A stretch of DNA of 23,813 nt from an uncultured Alistipes sp. (GTDB lineage Bacteria; Bacteroidota; Bacteroidia; Bacteroidales; Rikenellaceae). Where the stretch lies: the NCBI GenBank assembly GCA_937899895.1, contig CALBQR010000052.1, positions 1 through 23,813 of the forward strand. Direction: 5' to 3'. This document shows, in pieces, positions 1-7,972 of the stretch. How positions within the stretch are numbered: the first letter of the stretch is position 1; each line of letters opens with the position of its first letter. The notes under the pieces are model-generated. The model searched no databases and was not told the origin of the DNA. It saw nothing but the letters and a program-made list of their open reading frames with translations. The position numbers and the translations under genes were made by a program.

Positions 1-24
1 TGAAACTTTCTCGGAAATTTTACG

Positions 25-32
25 CATCTTTG
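25..32 (+). promoter_or_regulatory. Possible -7 box for the sigma-factor operon
   Basis: CATCTTTG differs by one base from the Bacteroidetes -7 consensus TAnnTTTG and lies about 50 bases before the chosen start at 81. No good -33 TTTG is seen 20 bases upstream, where the window nearly begins. A short dyad (TTTGG-TGCGC-CCAAA, 39-53) follows and could be an operator. Weak evidence. Confidence 0.25.
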
Positions 33-80
33 TTGCACTTTGGTGCGCCCAAACGTATTACTTACGGACAGAAACTCGAA

Positions 81-578
81 ATGACCCCAAACGAATTTGA
101 CATATTTATCGCTACGCTTCACGATCGTATGTATCGTTTCGCCCACACGCTGCTCGGTGTGCAGGTCGAGGCCGAGGACGCGGTAGCCGATGTCGAAGAG
201 CGTTTGTGGCGCCGACACGAGGCGTTGGAGCAACATCGAGGTGCGCACTCAATGGCAATGACGGCGGTACGTAACGCCTGCCTCGATCGCTTGCGTCGCC
301 AACGTGAGGAGGTTCGAGAGCGACTGCCCGAAGTGGCGACTGAGGACTCTCGGAGCGATGTGCGCGAGGCTGTGCGCAAGGCCATTGCCCAACTGCCCGA
401 CCGTCAACGCGAGGTGATCCATCTGCGCGAAATCGAAGGTTACAACTGTCGTGAAATTGGCCAGATGTTGAACCTCGATGAGGCCAACGTGCGAATGATT
501 CTCTCGCGAGGTCGCCGACAACTGAAAGAGATAATCGAAAAAACAACCGACTATGGACAAATCTATCGAACGCATTGA
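81..578 (+). CDS. ECF-type RNA polymerase sigma factor
   Basis: A 165-residue sigma-70 family protein of the extracytoplasmic-function size class. It would direct RNA polymerase to a dedicated promoter set. Region 2 covers about residues 7-75, with the acidic helix around AEDAVADVEERLW. Region 4 covers about 99-152 and contains AQLPDRQREVIHLREIEGY followed by the helix-turn-helix CREIGQMLNLDEANVRMILSRGR. Only the two-domain core is present, with no extra C-terminal domain. The frame stays open upstream to an ATG at 30, but the ATG at 81 gives the normal N-terminus (MTPNEFDIFI) and leaves room for a promoter. The last 26 bases overlap the next gene, so the two are probably translationally coupled, as is usual for a sigma factor and its anti-sigma partner. 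The ECF subgroup cannot be assigned from sequence reading alone. Confidence 0.9.
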   Translation: MTPNEFDIFIATLHDRMYRFAHTLLGVQVEAEDAVADVEERLWRRHEALEQHRGAHSMAMTAVRNACLDRLRRQREEVRERLPEVATEDSRSDVREAVRKAIAQLPDRQREVIHLREIEGYNCREIGQMLNLDEANVRMILSRGRRQLKEIIEKTTDYGQIYRTH

Positions 579-1023
579 TCAACTCGTTGAGCTGTGGCTC
601 GATGGCTCGACAACCGACGCCGAGGAGCACGAACTGCGATCGCTCGTCGAGGCGTGTGGCGAGACTCTACCCGCTCGCTTGGCGTGGGTGGCAACCGCCT
701 TCGAGGGCTACCGAGCATTGGCCGAGGAACGCAATCCGCAACCCGTCAAGTGTCAGCAACGCGCTCGTCGTCAGTCGATTCGACCCTTGCAGCGCGTGGT
801 GCAGTGGGGATTGGCTGCGGCAGCAGTGGTGGCAATGGTGGTCGCAATTTCGATCGACCGCGAGCCCTATTGCTACATCAATGGCGAGGCGATCTACGAC
901 GCTCAAATAGCGATGAATGAGACGTGCTGTTTCGAACATTTGGACGAGTTGGACCAGACGATGCAGGTGCTGACCTTGCTCGAAAACCTCAACAACGAAA
1001 ACAATTTAGATGTAAATAATTAA
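553..1023 (+). CDS. Probable anti-sigma factor, single-pass membrane protein
   Basis: 156 residues. A charged cytoplasmic N-terminal part of about 80 residues rich in Glu, Asp and Arg is followed by one hydrophobic helix (about residues 85-101, WGLAAAAVVAMVVAISI). A short periplasmic tail holds three cysteines (C107 and the pair C125-C126) and an Asn/Leu-rich end. No zinc-binding HxxxCxxC motif of ZAS-type anti-sigma factors is seen. The role is inferred from three things: the 26-base overlap with the ECF sigma gene, the topology (sigma-binding domain inside, sensor tail outside), and the operon. Small proteins of this layout follow ECF genes in many Bacteroidetes. The tail cysteines could be redox-sensing, but that is speculation. 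The function is therefore likely rather than proven. Confidence 0.72.
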   Translation: MDKSIERIDQLVELWLDGSTTDAEEHELRSLVEACGETLPARLAWVATAFEGYRALAEERNPQPVKCQQRARRQSIRPLQRVVQWGLAAAAVVAMVVAISIDREPYCYINGEAIYDAQIAMNETCCFEHLDELDQTMQVLTLLENLNNENNLDVNN

Positions 1024-1046
1024 CCCCACCCAAAACCGATACCGCT

Positions 1047-1922
1047 ATGAAACGAATCATAATCATACTTGCAATGATATTTGCAGCCACCACGGCCGCC
1101 GCCCAGCAGCCCAACGAGGAGATTGTTAAAGAGTCCGCGCCCGACGCTGCCGCAACCACTGCGCCCACAACCTCAACGCCCCTTACCGACAGCACCGACA
1201 TTGTGCTGCGTGCCGACACTCACACCGCAACCCTCGACTTGGAAGTTGGCGGCTTTGTGATCTCGATCGGTGCGCCCGAAAAGCCCGAACGACGCTCCGA
1301 GTTTGCCATCGGTGCATATAATATGGATATCGGCACGGTGCGCCTGATCGACGAAGGATATGCGGGTTACTCGGCTGACGAGCAGGGATTTATGGCACGT
1401 GGTCGCAAATCGGTGCACTTTGCCACAACCCTCTTCCGCTACTCGCTGCGCCTGAGCGACAGCCGCGTACCGACCAAGTGCTACTTCTACACCGGTCTGC
1501 GTATCTCGAACGACAACTTCTCGTTGCAGCCCGACCGCACACTCGGCAACGACGCCACGGGACGCGTGGTGCCCATCGCCCTCGACCGCGAGTACAAGAA
1601 ATCGAAGCTCTTTGTCGAGCGTATCGGTATTCCGATCGGATTCAAAGTCCTTCATCGTCCGTCGGATCTATCGTTTGATGTGTCGGTAATCAACTCGATC
1701 AACTTTTCCCAACGTACCGTCTATAAGAAACCCAAAATGCGTAGCAACACAATCCGAGGTATCAACCCCTATCAGTGTGCCATTCGTGCGTCGATCAACT
1801 ACTCGTCGTTCGGATTCTACACCGAGTACTCGTTTACGCCGCTGTTCCGCAAAGGAGTAGGTCCCTTGGGCAATATCTTCTCGCTCGGTGCAACGATCAA
1901 TGTTGGTGGTGTGAAATTCTAA
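1047..1922 (+). CDS. Secreted, probably outer-membrane beta-barrel protein of unknown function
   Basis: 291 residues. A clear signal peptide (MKRIIIILAMIFAATTAAAQ) is followed by a Thr/Ala/Pro-rich low-complexity linker (about residues 22-60). The remainder is dominated by alternating hydrophobic and polar residues with many aromatic ones, as in beta-strands, and ends in GGVKF with a terminal Phe, typical of proteins inserted into the outer membrane. I recognise no named family. It sits 23 bases after the putative anti-sigma gene and 15 bases before the DUF4252 gene, so it almost certainly belongs to the same operon. It may be either a target of the sigma factor or part of its sensing apparatus. 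Two cysteines are present in the mature part (about C145 and C244). Confidence 0.75.
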   Translation: MKRIIIILAMIFAATTAAAQQPNEEIVKESAPDAAATTAPTTSTPLTDSTDIVLRADTHTATLDLEVGGFVISIGAPEKPERRSEFAIGAYNMDIGTVRLIDEGYAGYSADEQGFMARGRKSVHFATTLFRYSLRLSDSRVPTKCYFYTGLRISNDNFSLQPDRTLGNDATGRVVPIALDREYKKSKLFVERIGIPIGFKVLHRPSDLSFDVSVINSINFSQRTVYKKPKMRSNTIRGINPYQCAIRASINYSSFGFYTEYSFTPLFRKGVGPLGNIFSLGATINVGGVKF

Positions 1923-1937
1923 ACTATTCGACTCATT

Positions 1938-2405
1938 ATGAAACGTTTACTGTTATTAATAATGTTGTTGTTGCCGCTCGTCGGTGCGGCACAGGAGTTC
2001 AGTTACACCTCCTTCTTCAACCGCTACGAGAACAACAAGGAGTTCCGCACCGTGGTGCTCGGACGCAAGATGATGGAGATGATGAGCGAGCAAACCTCCG
2101 ACCGCGAAATGCGTCGTACGTTAGCAGGCATCGACCACATCAAGGTGATCTCGACCTCGACCTACAACGAGAGTTTCGTTGCCGACGCCCGCGCCGTGAT
2201 CAGCTCGTCCAGCTACAAGTTGGTGTCGTCGGTCAGCGAGGGTGGACGTGAGGTTAGTTTCTACGTGTTTAACTCGAAAGAGGGCAAAAACCGATTGCTA
2301 ATGCTCTCGTTCAGCGACGATGAGTGGGTTGTTATGGGTATCTATGGGCAGTTCGACGTGCGCAACATTTCACGCTTAACCCAAATTCGACCAAAGACAA
2401 AATAG
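1938..2405 (+). CDS. DUF4252 domain protein, exported
   Basis: 155 residues with a signal peptide (MKRLLLLIMLLLPLVGAAQ), so exported. The mature part starts FSYTSFFNRYENNKEF and continues through KVISTSTYNESF, YKLVSSVSEGG and VSFYVFNSKEGKNRLLMLSF to the C-terminus. This pattern matches the Bacteroidetes-restricted DUF4252 family as I know it, whose members are commonly found in operons with an ECF sigma factor. The biochemical function is unknown. It is the last gene of the four-gene operon and is followed 22 bases later by a hairpin terminator. The family call rests on recalled motif resemblance rather than a database search. Confidence 0.78.
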   Translation: MKRLLLLIMLLLPLVGAAQEFSYTSFFNRYENNKEFRTVVLGRKMMEMMSEQTSDREMRRTLAGIDHIKVISTSTYNESFVADARAVISSSSYKLVSSVSEGGREVSFYVFNSKEGKNRLLMLSFSDDEWVVMGIYGQFDVRNISRLTQIRPKTK

Positions 2406-2427
2406 AGCACACTACAAAACCAGATTC

Positions 2428-2470
2428 AAGCACACCCCGATGAAAAAAGTTTCACGCGGGTGTGCTTTTT
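2428..2470 (+). terminator. Intrinsic terminator of the sigma-factor operon
   Basis: A perfect 10-base stem, AAGCACACCC (2428-2437) with GGGTGTGCTT (2458-2467), encloses a 20-base loop and is followed by more T residues. It lies just after the DUF4252 stop and before the nadB promoter. Confidence 0.8.
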
Positions 2471-2485
2471 GTGTTACTATTTTGC

Positions 2486-2493
2486 TATCTTTG
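2486..2493 (+). promoter_or_regulatory. -7 box of the nadB promoter
   Basis: TATCTTTG is a perfect match to the Bacteroidetes -7 consensus TAnnTTTG. A TTTG occurs at 2468-2471, but the 14-base gap is shorter than the usual spacing of about 20. Predicted transcription start is near 2500, giving a leader of about 20 bases before the ATG at 2519. The box overlaps an upstream extension of the nadB frame, which supports the shorter start. Confidence 0.6.
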
Positions 2494-2518
2494 TGCAACT
2501 ATAACTCTAAATACAAGA

Positions 2519-4078
2519 ATGAAAACTGACTTCTTGGTTATCGGTAGCGGCGCGGCAGGTCTGTCGTTCGCACTCAAAGCTGCCGAAGCTGGCCACGTAA
2601 CGATCGTTACAAAGGGCGAAATGGTCGAGTGTAACACTAATTACGCTCAAGGCGGTATCTGCTCGGTTACCTACGAACCCGACACTTTCGAGAAACATAT
2701 CAAAGACACAATGATCTGTGGCGCAGGTATTTGCGATGCGGAGGCTGTCAATCTGGTCGTACGTCGTGCGCCTGAATTGATCGCCGATCTCATTGCGTGG
2801 GGAACACGCTTCGACCGCACTCCCGACGGACGCTTCGAGCTCAACCGCGAGGGCGGACACTCCGAGCACCGCATCCTGCATCACAAGGATCTGACGGGTG
2901 CCGAGATCGAACGCGCCCTGATTGAGAGCGTGCGCCAGCACCCCAATATCACCGTTTTGGAGCACCACTTTGCAATCGACCTGCTGACCCAGCACCACTT
3001 GGGCGAGTTCGTAACGCGCCACACGCGCGGCTTGGCCTGCTTCGGTGCCTATGTGCTCGATATGGATTCGGGCCGCATCGAAACGATGCTCTCGCGCTTT
3101 ACGGTCGTGGCGACGGGAGGTTGCGGAAACATCTATGGCACAACGACTAACCCCATTGTCGCTACGGGCGACGGTATCGCAATGTGCCACCGCGCAAAGG
3201 CGATAATTACCAATATGGAGTTCATCCAGTTCCACCCCACGTCGCTCTACAACCCCGGTGAGCGTCCTTCGTTCCTGATCACCGAGGCGATGCGTGGTTT
3301 TGGTGCGATCCTGCGTCTGCCCAATGGCAAGGAGTTTATGGACAAGTATCACCCGATGGGCTCGCTCGCACCGCGCGACGTGGTGGCACGAGCTATCGAC
3401 CGCGAAATGAAACGCAGTGGCGAAGAGTTTGTATATCTGGATGTTACGCATAAAGACGCTGACTCGATCCGTAGCCACTTCCCCAATATCTACGAGAAAT
3501 GTCTCTCGCTCGGAATCGACATCACCAAGGACTATATCCCCGTTACGCCTGCTGCGCACTACTGCTGCGGTGGTGTGAAGGTCGATCTCAACGGTCAGAC
3601 CTCGATCAAACGCCTTTACGCTCTGGGCGAGTGCTCTTGCACGGGTCTGCACGGTGCTAACCGCTTGGCTTCGAACTCGTTGATCGAGGCTGTGGTCTAT
3701 GCCGACCAGGCTGCAAAGCACGCCATCGAACGCTTCGAGCGCACCGAGATTCAGGAGGGTATTCCCGATTGGAACTTCGAGGGCACGTCGAACACCGAGG
3801 AGATGTTGCTCATCATCCAGTCGAAGCGTGAAATGCAGCAGATTATGTCGAACTACGTCGGTATCGTGCGCTCGAACCTCTACCTGAAACGCGCAATGCG
3901 CCGCTTGGAGATTCTCTGGCACGAGACCGAGGAGCTCTACAACAAGACTACGCCCAACCGCGACCTGTGCGAGCTGCGCAATATGATTGCCGTGGCCTAT
4001 CTGGTTATCAAGCAGGGCCGCGATCGCAAAGAGTCGGTTGGTTGCCACTACAACGTCGATTATCCGCAGGAGTCTTAA
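2519..4078 (+). CDS. nadB: L-aspartate oxidase
   Basis: 519 residues, close to the usual 510-540. This flavoenzyme oxidises L-aspartate to iminoaspartate, the first step of de novo NAD synthesis; quinolinate synthase (NadA) uses the product. The N-terminal FAD fold has GSGAAG at residues 9-14. Family signatures follow: YAQGGI, the substrate-loop stretch REGGHSEHRILHHKDLTG, FIQFHPTSLY, TEAMRGFGAILR, PRDVVARAID, and the second FAD segment ALGECSCTGLHGANRLASNSL. The C-terminal helical domain ends SVGCHYNVDYP, as in NadB rather than in succinate dehydrogenase flavoprotein. The ATG at 2519 was chosen because earlier in-frame codons lie inside the promoter and would encode an unrelated hydrophobic stretch. 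nadA and nadC are not in the window, and the gene appears monocistronic between its promoter and a terminator. Confidence 0.95.
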   Translation: MKTDFLVIGSGAAGLSFALKAAEAGHVTIVTKGEMVECNTNYAQGGICSVTYEPDTFEKHIKDTMICGAGICDAEAVNLVVRRAPELIADLIAWGTRFDRTPDGRFELNREGGHSEHRILHHKDLTGAEIERALIESVRQHPNITVLEHHFAIDLLTQHHLGEFVTRHTRGLACFGAYVLDMDSGRIETMLSRFTVVATGGCGNIYGTTTNPIVATGDGIAMCHRAKAIITNMEFIQFHPTSLYNPGERPSFLITEAMRGFGAILRLPNGKEFMDKYHPMGSLAPRDVVARAIDREMKRSGEEFVYLDVTHKDADSIRSHFPNIYEKCLSLGIDITKDYIPVTPAAHYCCGGVKVDLNGQTSIKRLYALGECSCTGLHGANRLASNSLIEAVVYADQAAKHAIERFERTEIQEGIPDWNFEGTSNTEEMLLIIQSKREMQQIMSNYVGIVRSNLYLKRAMRRLEILWHETEELYNKTTPNRDLCELRNMIAVAYLVIKQGRDRKESVGCHYNVDYPQES

Positions 4079-4108
4079 CTCTTTGCGATGAGTCGGATTG
4101 GACTAAAT

Positions 4109-4144
4109 AAAAAGCCGCACCCCGAAATTTAGGTGCGGCTTTTT
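4109..4144. terminator. Bidirectional terminator between nadB and recJ
   Basis: A perfect 13-base stem, AAAAAGCCGCACC (4109-4121) with GGTGCGGCTTTTT (4132-4144), has a 10-base loop and T-runs on both strands. It separates the convergent genes nadB and recJ. It shares the GCCGCACC stem with the terminators at 7907 and 20904. Confidence 0.92.
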
Positions 4145-4190
4145 CTATGTGAAGTTTGTTTGGGCAACCTTTCGGTCTTCGTCCCACTAT

Positions 4191-5963
4191 CTACTGCTTG
4201 TTATTGTTGCAACGTTTGATGTCCTTCACGCGCAGCTGGGTCGAAACCGTGCCGCGATAGTGATTCTCGACAATCGTGTAGCAGACATCGACAGGGCGAC
4301 CACTGCGGATCCACTCGAAGTGCGTAGGTTGCTGGAAAGCAATAGCTTGCAGCGTTGTGTTGGGCTTCTGACGTTGCATCAGATCCATACGTAGGTGCTC
4401 GCACTCGGCACCAACCAGACGCGCGTCGCCGTGGCTGCTGGCACCGCGAGTGATAAACACGGGTGCAGTATTGCCCGGTCCGAAGGGCTGGAAACGATTC
4501 AGGTCGCGGCGGAATCCCGTTGTGATATCGCTAAACAGCAACTCGGCGTCGATCTCGACCTGCGGGATAAGCATCTGTGGGTCGATATGCTCCTCGACGT
4601 AGGCGTTGAAACGGCGGGTGAACTCCTCGACATTTTCGGGCTTCATTGTCAGACCTGCGGCGTACATATGACCACCGAAGTTCTCCAACAGATCGGCGCA
4701 CGATTCGACCGCCTGATAGAGGTCGAAGCCGGGAACGCTACGCGCCGAGCCCGTTGCAAAGCCGTTGCTCATCGTCATCACAACCGTCGGGCGGTAGTAG
4801 GTCTCGATCAGACGCGAAGCGACGATACCCACGATGCCCTTCATCCACTTCGGATTGTAGATCACCGTGCTCTTGCGGTTCTTCAAGTCGGGGTTCGACT
4901 CGATCAGTTCGTGAGCCTCGATGGTTACCGAACGGTCGATACTCTTGCGGTCCTGATTGAACGTGTCGATCATCGAACCGAAGTTCTCGGCCGCCTTTTC
5001 GTTGCGCTCAATCAGAAGATTGACCGCTGCGTGGCCACCCGATGGAGCTGCATTTTCATCCTCCTCATCGACACGCATACGGCCTGCGGCATTGATACGC
5101 GGACCAATCTTAAATACAATATCGTCGATTGTGATCGTGTGCTTTTCGAGGCCACAGATCTTGATAATCGACAGTAGTCCCTTACCGGGGTTCTCGTTGA
5201 GGCGTTTGAGGCCGAAGTGAGCCAGAATTCGGTTCTCGCCCGTAAGCGGAACGATATCCGACGCGATACTCACCACAACTAAATCGAGCAATCGCTCGAC
5301 CTCCGAGAACGGAATGTTGTTGCGCAGGGCATAGGCCTGCACCAATTTGAAACCGACACCGCAACCCGACAACTCCTTAAACGGATATTGGCAATCGTGG
5401 CGTTTGGGATCGAGTACAGCGACCGCCTCCGGCAGATGGTCTGCGGGCAGGTGATGGTCGCAAATGATGTAATCGATACCCTTCTCTTTGGCATAGGCCA
5501 CCTTTTCGGACGCTTTGATGCCGCAATCGAGTGTGATCACAAGGCTCACACCCTTGCTTGCTGCGTAATCTATACTCTTGATCGACACGCCGTAACCCTC
5601 GTTATAGCGGTCGGGGATATAGAAACGCAGGTTGTCGTGTCCTAACCTTCGGAGGAAGGTATAGACCAACGCAACGGCGGTTGTTCCATCCACGTCGTAG
5701 TCGCCATAAACCATAATCTTCTCATTGTTCTTGACGGCTCGCTCGATTCGCTCGACTGCGCGGTCCATATCCTTCATCAGGAACGGATCGTGGAGCTCTT
5801 CGAGGCGCGGATTGAAGAAACGCTCTGCTTTGTCCAATGTGTCTATGCCTCTTTGTACAAGCAGGTTAGCCAACACAGGGGAGATACCTAATCCGGTGGA
5901 CAGCTCCGCCACCGCCTTCGCATCGCCCTGAGATTTGACTACCCATCTCTTCTCTATAGGCAT
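4191..5963 (-). CDS. recJ: Single-stranded-DNA-specific exonuclease RecJ
   Basis: 590 residues, within the family range (about 560-590). It degrades single-stranded DNA 5' to 3' in recombination and mismatch repair. DHH phosphoesterase motifs are intact: DYDVDGTT (residues 88-95), DCG (146-148) and DHH (169-171), which bind the catalytic metals. The RecJ-specific GPRINAAGRM lies at 287-296, and the DHHA1 domain has the nucleic-acid-binding GGHMYAAG (430-437). FGPGN (494-498) belongs to the OB-fold part, and a short C-terminal domain follows. After NAAGRM there is an acidic stretch (RVDEEDENAAPSGG) that seems longer than in typical homologues. The gene starts only 5 bases after the lipB stop, so it should be transcribed from the lipA promoter. 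The tail is Asn/Lys-rich (RCNNNKQ). Confidence 0.96.
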   Translation of the reverse strand: MPIEKRWVVKSQGDAKAVAELSTGLGISPVLANLLVQRGIDTLDKAERFFNPRLEELHDPFLMKDMDRAVERIERAVKNNEKIMVYGDYDVDGTTAVALVYTFLRRLGHDNLRFYIPDRYNEGYGVSIKSIDYAASKGVSLVITLDCGIKASEKVAYAKEKGIDYIICDHHLPADHLPEAVAVLDPKRHDCQYPFKELSGCGVGFKLVQAYALRNNIPFSEVERLLDLVVVSIASDIVPLTGENRILAHFGLKRLNENPGKGLLSIIKICGLEKHTITIDDIVFKIGPRINAAGRMRVDEEDENAAPSGGHAAVNLLIERNEKAAENFGSMIDTFNQDRKSIDRSVTIEAHELIESNPDLKNRKSTVIYNPKWMKGIVGIVASRLIETYYRPTVVMTMSNGFATGSARSVPGFDLYQAVESCADLLENFGGHMYAAGLTMKPENVEEFTRRFNAYVEEHIDPQMLIPQVEIDAELLFSDITTGFRRDLNRFQPFGPGNTAPVFITRGASSHGDARLVGAECEHLRMDLMQRQKPNTTLQAIAFQQPTHFEWIRSGRPVDVCYTIVENHYRGTVSTQLRVKDIKRCNNNKQ

Positions 5964-5968
5964 AACGT

Positions 5969-6739
5969 TTAATTTTTATATATTTTAACATTCAAATTTT
6001 TCTCTAAACAGTTAATAATCTTCTCCTTCACCTCTTCAATGCTGACCGTGTGTCCCACTTCACTCTCAATCGAGCAGACACCGCGATCGACAAAACCGCA
6101 CGGATTGATGTAGGTGAAGTAACGCAAATCCGTTGCGACATTGAGCGCAAAACCGTGCATCGTAACATAGCGCGACGAACGCACTCCGATTGCGCAAATC
6201 TTGCGTGGCGGGCGACCCTGCTCCTCGATCCAGACACCTGCGGCACCCTCCATACGGCCCGCTTTGATGCCGTACTCGGCTACGCAATCGATAACCGACT
6301 GCTCCAATGCCGCGATGTAATCCCTCAGGCCGATGCCCAACTTCTCCAAGTCGAGGATCGGATAACCGACCACCTGACCGGGACCGTGAAAGGTAATGTC
6401 GCCACCGCGATCTATATGAAAGAACGTGGCTCCGATCTGGCGGAGCAACTGCTCGGTGAAGAGAATATTCTCCTTGTGGCCACTCTTACCAAGCGTATAT
6501 ACGGGTCGGTGTTCGCACAGCAGTACGTAACCGGCCTCGGCGGGCAGATCTCTCTCCGCACAACAAACAGCATCGACCTCCGACTCATTGGTCGTTGCCG
6601 TGTTCGCTACATTACCCTTGTTGGTTGATGCCGCACTCTTTTGCGCCAGCAGACCATCGAACAGTGAGCGTTGCAGCTCCCAAGCCTGTTCGTAGTCGAT
6701 GAGTCCCAAATCGAGGTACTCGGCGCGTGCGGTTTTCAT
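5969..6739 (-). CDS. lipB: Octanoyl-[acyl carrier protein]:protein octanoyltransferase
   Basis: 256 residues from the start chosen here. LipB moves octanoate from acyl carrier protein to lipoyl domains, providing the substrate for LipA. The core signature RGGDITFHGPGQ lies at 111-122, the catalytic lysine is K170 (PRKICAIG) and the catalytic cysteine C204 (YINPCG). Their 34-residue spacing is the normal one. Between the first helix (FDGLLAQK) and the conserved CEHRPVYTLGKSG there is a stretch of about 35 residues rich in Ser, Thr, Asn and Ala that looks like an unstructured insertion. An ATG at 6752-6754 would add five residues (MPRIE) and overlap lipA by 13 bases. The ATG at 6737-6739, two bases after the lipA stop and preceded by GAGA, gives a more usual N-terminus. 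The gene lies between lipA and recJ in one operon. Confidence 0.93.
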   Translation of the reverse strand: MKTARAEYLDLGLIDYEQAWELQRSLFDGLLAQKSAASTNKGNVANTATTNESEVDAVCCAERDLPAEAGYVLLCEHRPVYTLGKSGHKENILFTEQLLRQIGATFFHIDRGGDITFHGPGQVVGYPILDLEKLGIGLRDYIAALEQSVIDCVAEYGIKAGRMEGAAGVWIEEQGRPPRKICAIGVRSSRYVTMHGFALNVATDLRYFTYINPCGFVDRGVCSIESEVGHTVSIEEVKEKIINCLEKNLNVKIYKN

Positions 6740-6741
6740 CT

Positions 6742-7620
6742 CTATTCTCGGCATTTATCCAACGCGCGTTCGGCCATATACGACGAACGTACCAACGGTG
6801 CGCTGGCCACGTAGTCGAAACCTAAACGCTCGGCTTGGGCTTTGTAGTACTCAAATTTTTCAGGTGTAATAAATTCAGCAACCGGATAGTGCTCTTCGGT
6901 GGGTTGTAGATATTGACCCAACGTAACGATCCGACATCCTACCTCGCGCAGATCGGCGAGAGTTTCAAGAACCTCATCGTCGCTTTCGCCCAATCCGACC
7001 ATAATGCCGCTTTTGGCTTTCACTCCCGACTCGGCGATGTGGCGCAGCGTAGCGAGCGAAGTTTCGTACTTCGCGCGCGCACGTACCAACGGCGTGATGC
7101 GGCGTGTGGTCTCGACATTGTGTCCAACCACATCGGCACCAGCCTCCAATACGATGTCAATCAGCTCCTTGCGACCATCGAAATCGGGGATCAAAAGTTC
7201 TACGGCAGTCTGTGGATTACGACGTTTGATAGCACGCACGGTCTCTGCCCAATGTTCGGCACCGCCGTCGGGCAGATCGTCGCGCGTAACCGATGTGATG
7301 ACTGCATAACGCAGCCCCATCAGTGCGACAGATTGAGCAACTCTTTCGGGTTCCTCAGGGTCGGGAGGCAAAGCTCGCCCCGATTTGGTGGCACAGAAAC
7401 GGCAGGCACGGGTACACACGTCGCCCAGAATCATAAAAGTCGCTGTACGGCGGCTCCAACACTCTGCCTTATTAGGGCACATACCACTGCTACAAATTGT
7501 GTGTAGGTGGTGTTCCCTGACGATACGTGCTACATCTGCATACTCTTCGTTTCCAGTGAGTCTAATTTTCAGCCAATCGGGTTTAGTCCTCGCATTTGCC
7601 TTGTCATAGACTTTCGGCAT
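6742..7620 (-). CDS. lipA: Lipoyl synthase (radical SAM)
   Basis: 292 residues. LipA inserts two sulfur atoms into protein-bound octanoyl groups to make lipoate for 2-oxoacid dehydrogenases and the glycine cleavage system. The auxiliary cluster motif CX4CX5C is C43, C48, C54 (ICSSGMCPNKAEC). The radical SAM motif CX3CX2C is C69, C73, C76 (CTRACRFC). The C-terminal RSSY (278-281) supplies the serine ligand of the auxiliary cluster. Other hallmarks are VTRDDLPDGGAEHW and VGHNVETT. The protein is slightly shorter at the N-terminus than proteobacterial LipA. It is the first gene of the lipA-lipB-recJ unit, with a good -7 box 28 bases upstream of its start codon. Confidence 0.96.
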   Translation of the reverse strand: MPKVYDKANARTKPDWLKIRLTGNEEYADVARIVREHHLHTICSSGMCPNKAECWSRRTATFMILGDVCTRACRFCATKSGRALPPDPEEPERVAQSVALMGLRYAVITSVTRDDLPDGGAEHWAETVRAIKRRNPQTAVELLIPDFDGRKELIDIVLEAGADVVGHNVETTRRITPLVRARAKYETSLATLRHIAESGVKAKSGIMVGLGESDDEVLETLADLREVGCRIVTLGQYLQPTEEHYPVAEFITPEKFEYYKAQAERLGFDYVASAPLVRSSYMAERALDKCRE

Positions 7621-7647
7621 TTTAATTTATTACTTTTCCAATTGATG

Positions 7648-7655
7648 CAAAAATA
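7648..7655 (-). promoter_or_regulatory. -7 box of the lipA-lipB-recJ promoter
   Basis: On the minus strand this reads TATTTTTG, a perfect TAnnTTTG match 28 bases upstream of the lipA ATG. No clear -33 TTTG is found at the standard spacing; the surrounding DNA is very AT-rich. A small dyad, AGAAAA-CTAT-TTTTCT (7693-7708), lies further upstream. Confidence 0.5.
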
Positions 7656-7906
7656 TAAATTTTTTCAAAGAATTCCTAATAAAAACGCTTTAAGAAAACT
7701 ATTTTTCTAAAAATAAGCCTTTCTGCGCATAAATTTGGTTGCGTTTTTTGCAAATTGGGGCTGTTTTTGGTGTCGGTTTCGCTTTTTTGAAAGAGATTTT
7801 TTAATTCGCAGCTGAGGAGGAGTGGCCGTCGAAGAGTGATTAATCGTGTAGGCGGAGGTGTATTGTGGGTTGAGTGCTGTAAATCGTGAATCGTGAATTG
7901 TGAATC

Positions 7907-7935
7907 AAAAAAAGCCGCACCCCGAAGGGCACGGC
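7907..7935 (-). terminator. Intrinsic terminator of the FAD/Fe-S dehydrogenase gene
   Basis: Read on the minus strand, GCCGTGCCC-TTCG-GGGTGCGGC is a 9-pair stem (two G-U pairs) closed by a stable UUCG tetraloop and followed by seven T residues. On the plus strand two pairs become mismatches, so it should act only for the minus-strand gene ending at 8010. Its right arm matches the GCCGCACCCC arm of the terminator at 4109. Confidence 0.85.
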
Positions 7936-7972
7936 CTAATTATGAATTGAGAATTGTTTCTCGACGTTCGGT

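Noticed and set aside
2507..4048. Long open frame on the minus strand opposite nadB (over 500 codons)
   Set aside because: It exactly shadows nadB, has no recognisable motif and is a by-product of biased codon use in GC-rich DNA.
7507..7710. Small plus-strand frame covering the lipA start and promoter
   Set aside because: It overlaps the lipA coding start and promoter in antisense and has no support.
7730..7737. Plus-strand TAAATTTG as promoter of a non-coding RNA in the 389-base spacer
   Set aside because: No -33 element, no downstream gene, and the hairpin at 7914-7935 does not form well or end in T residues on the plus strand.
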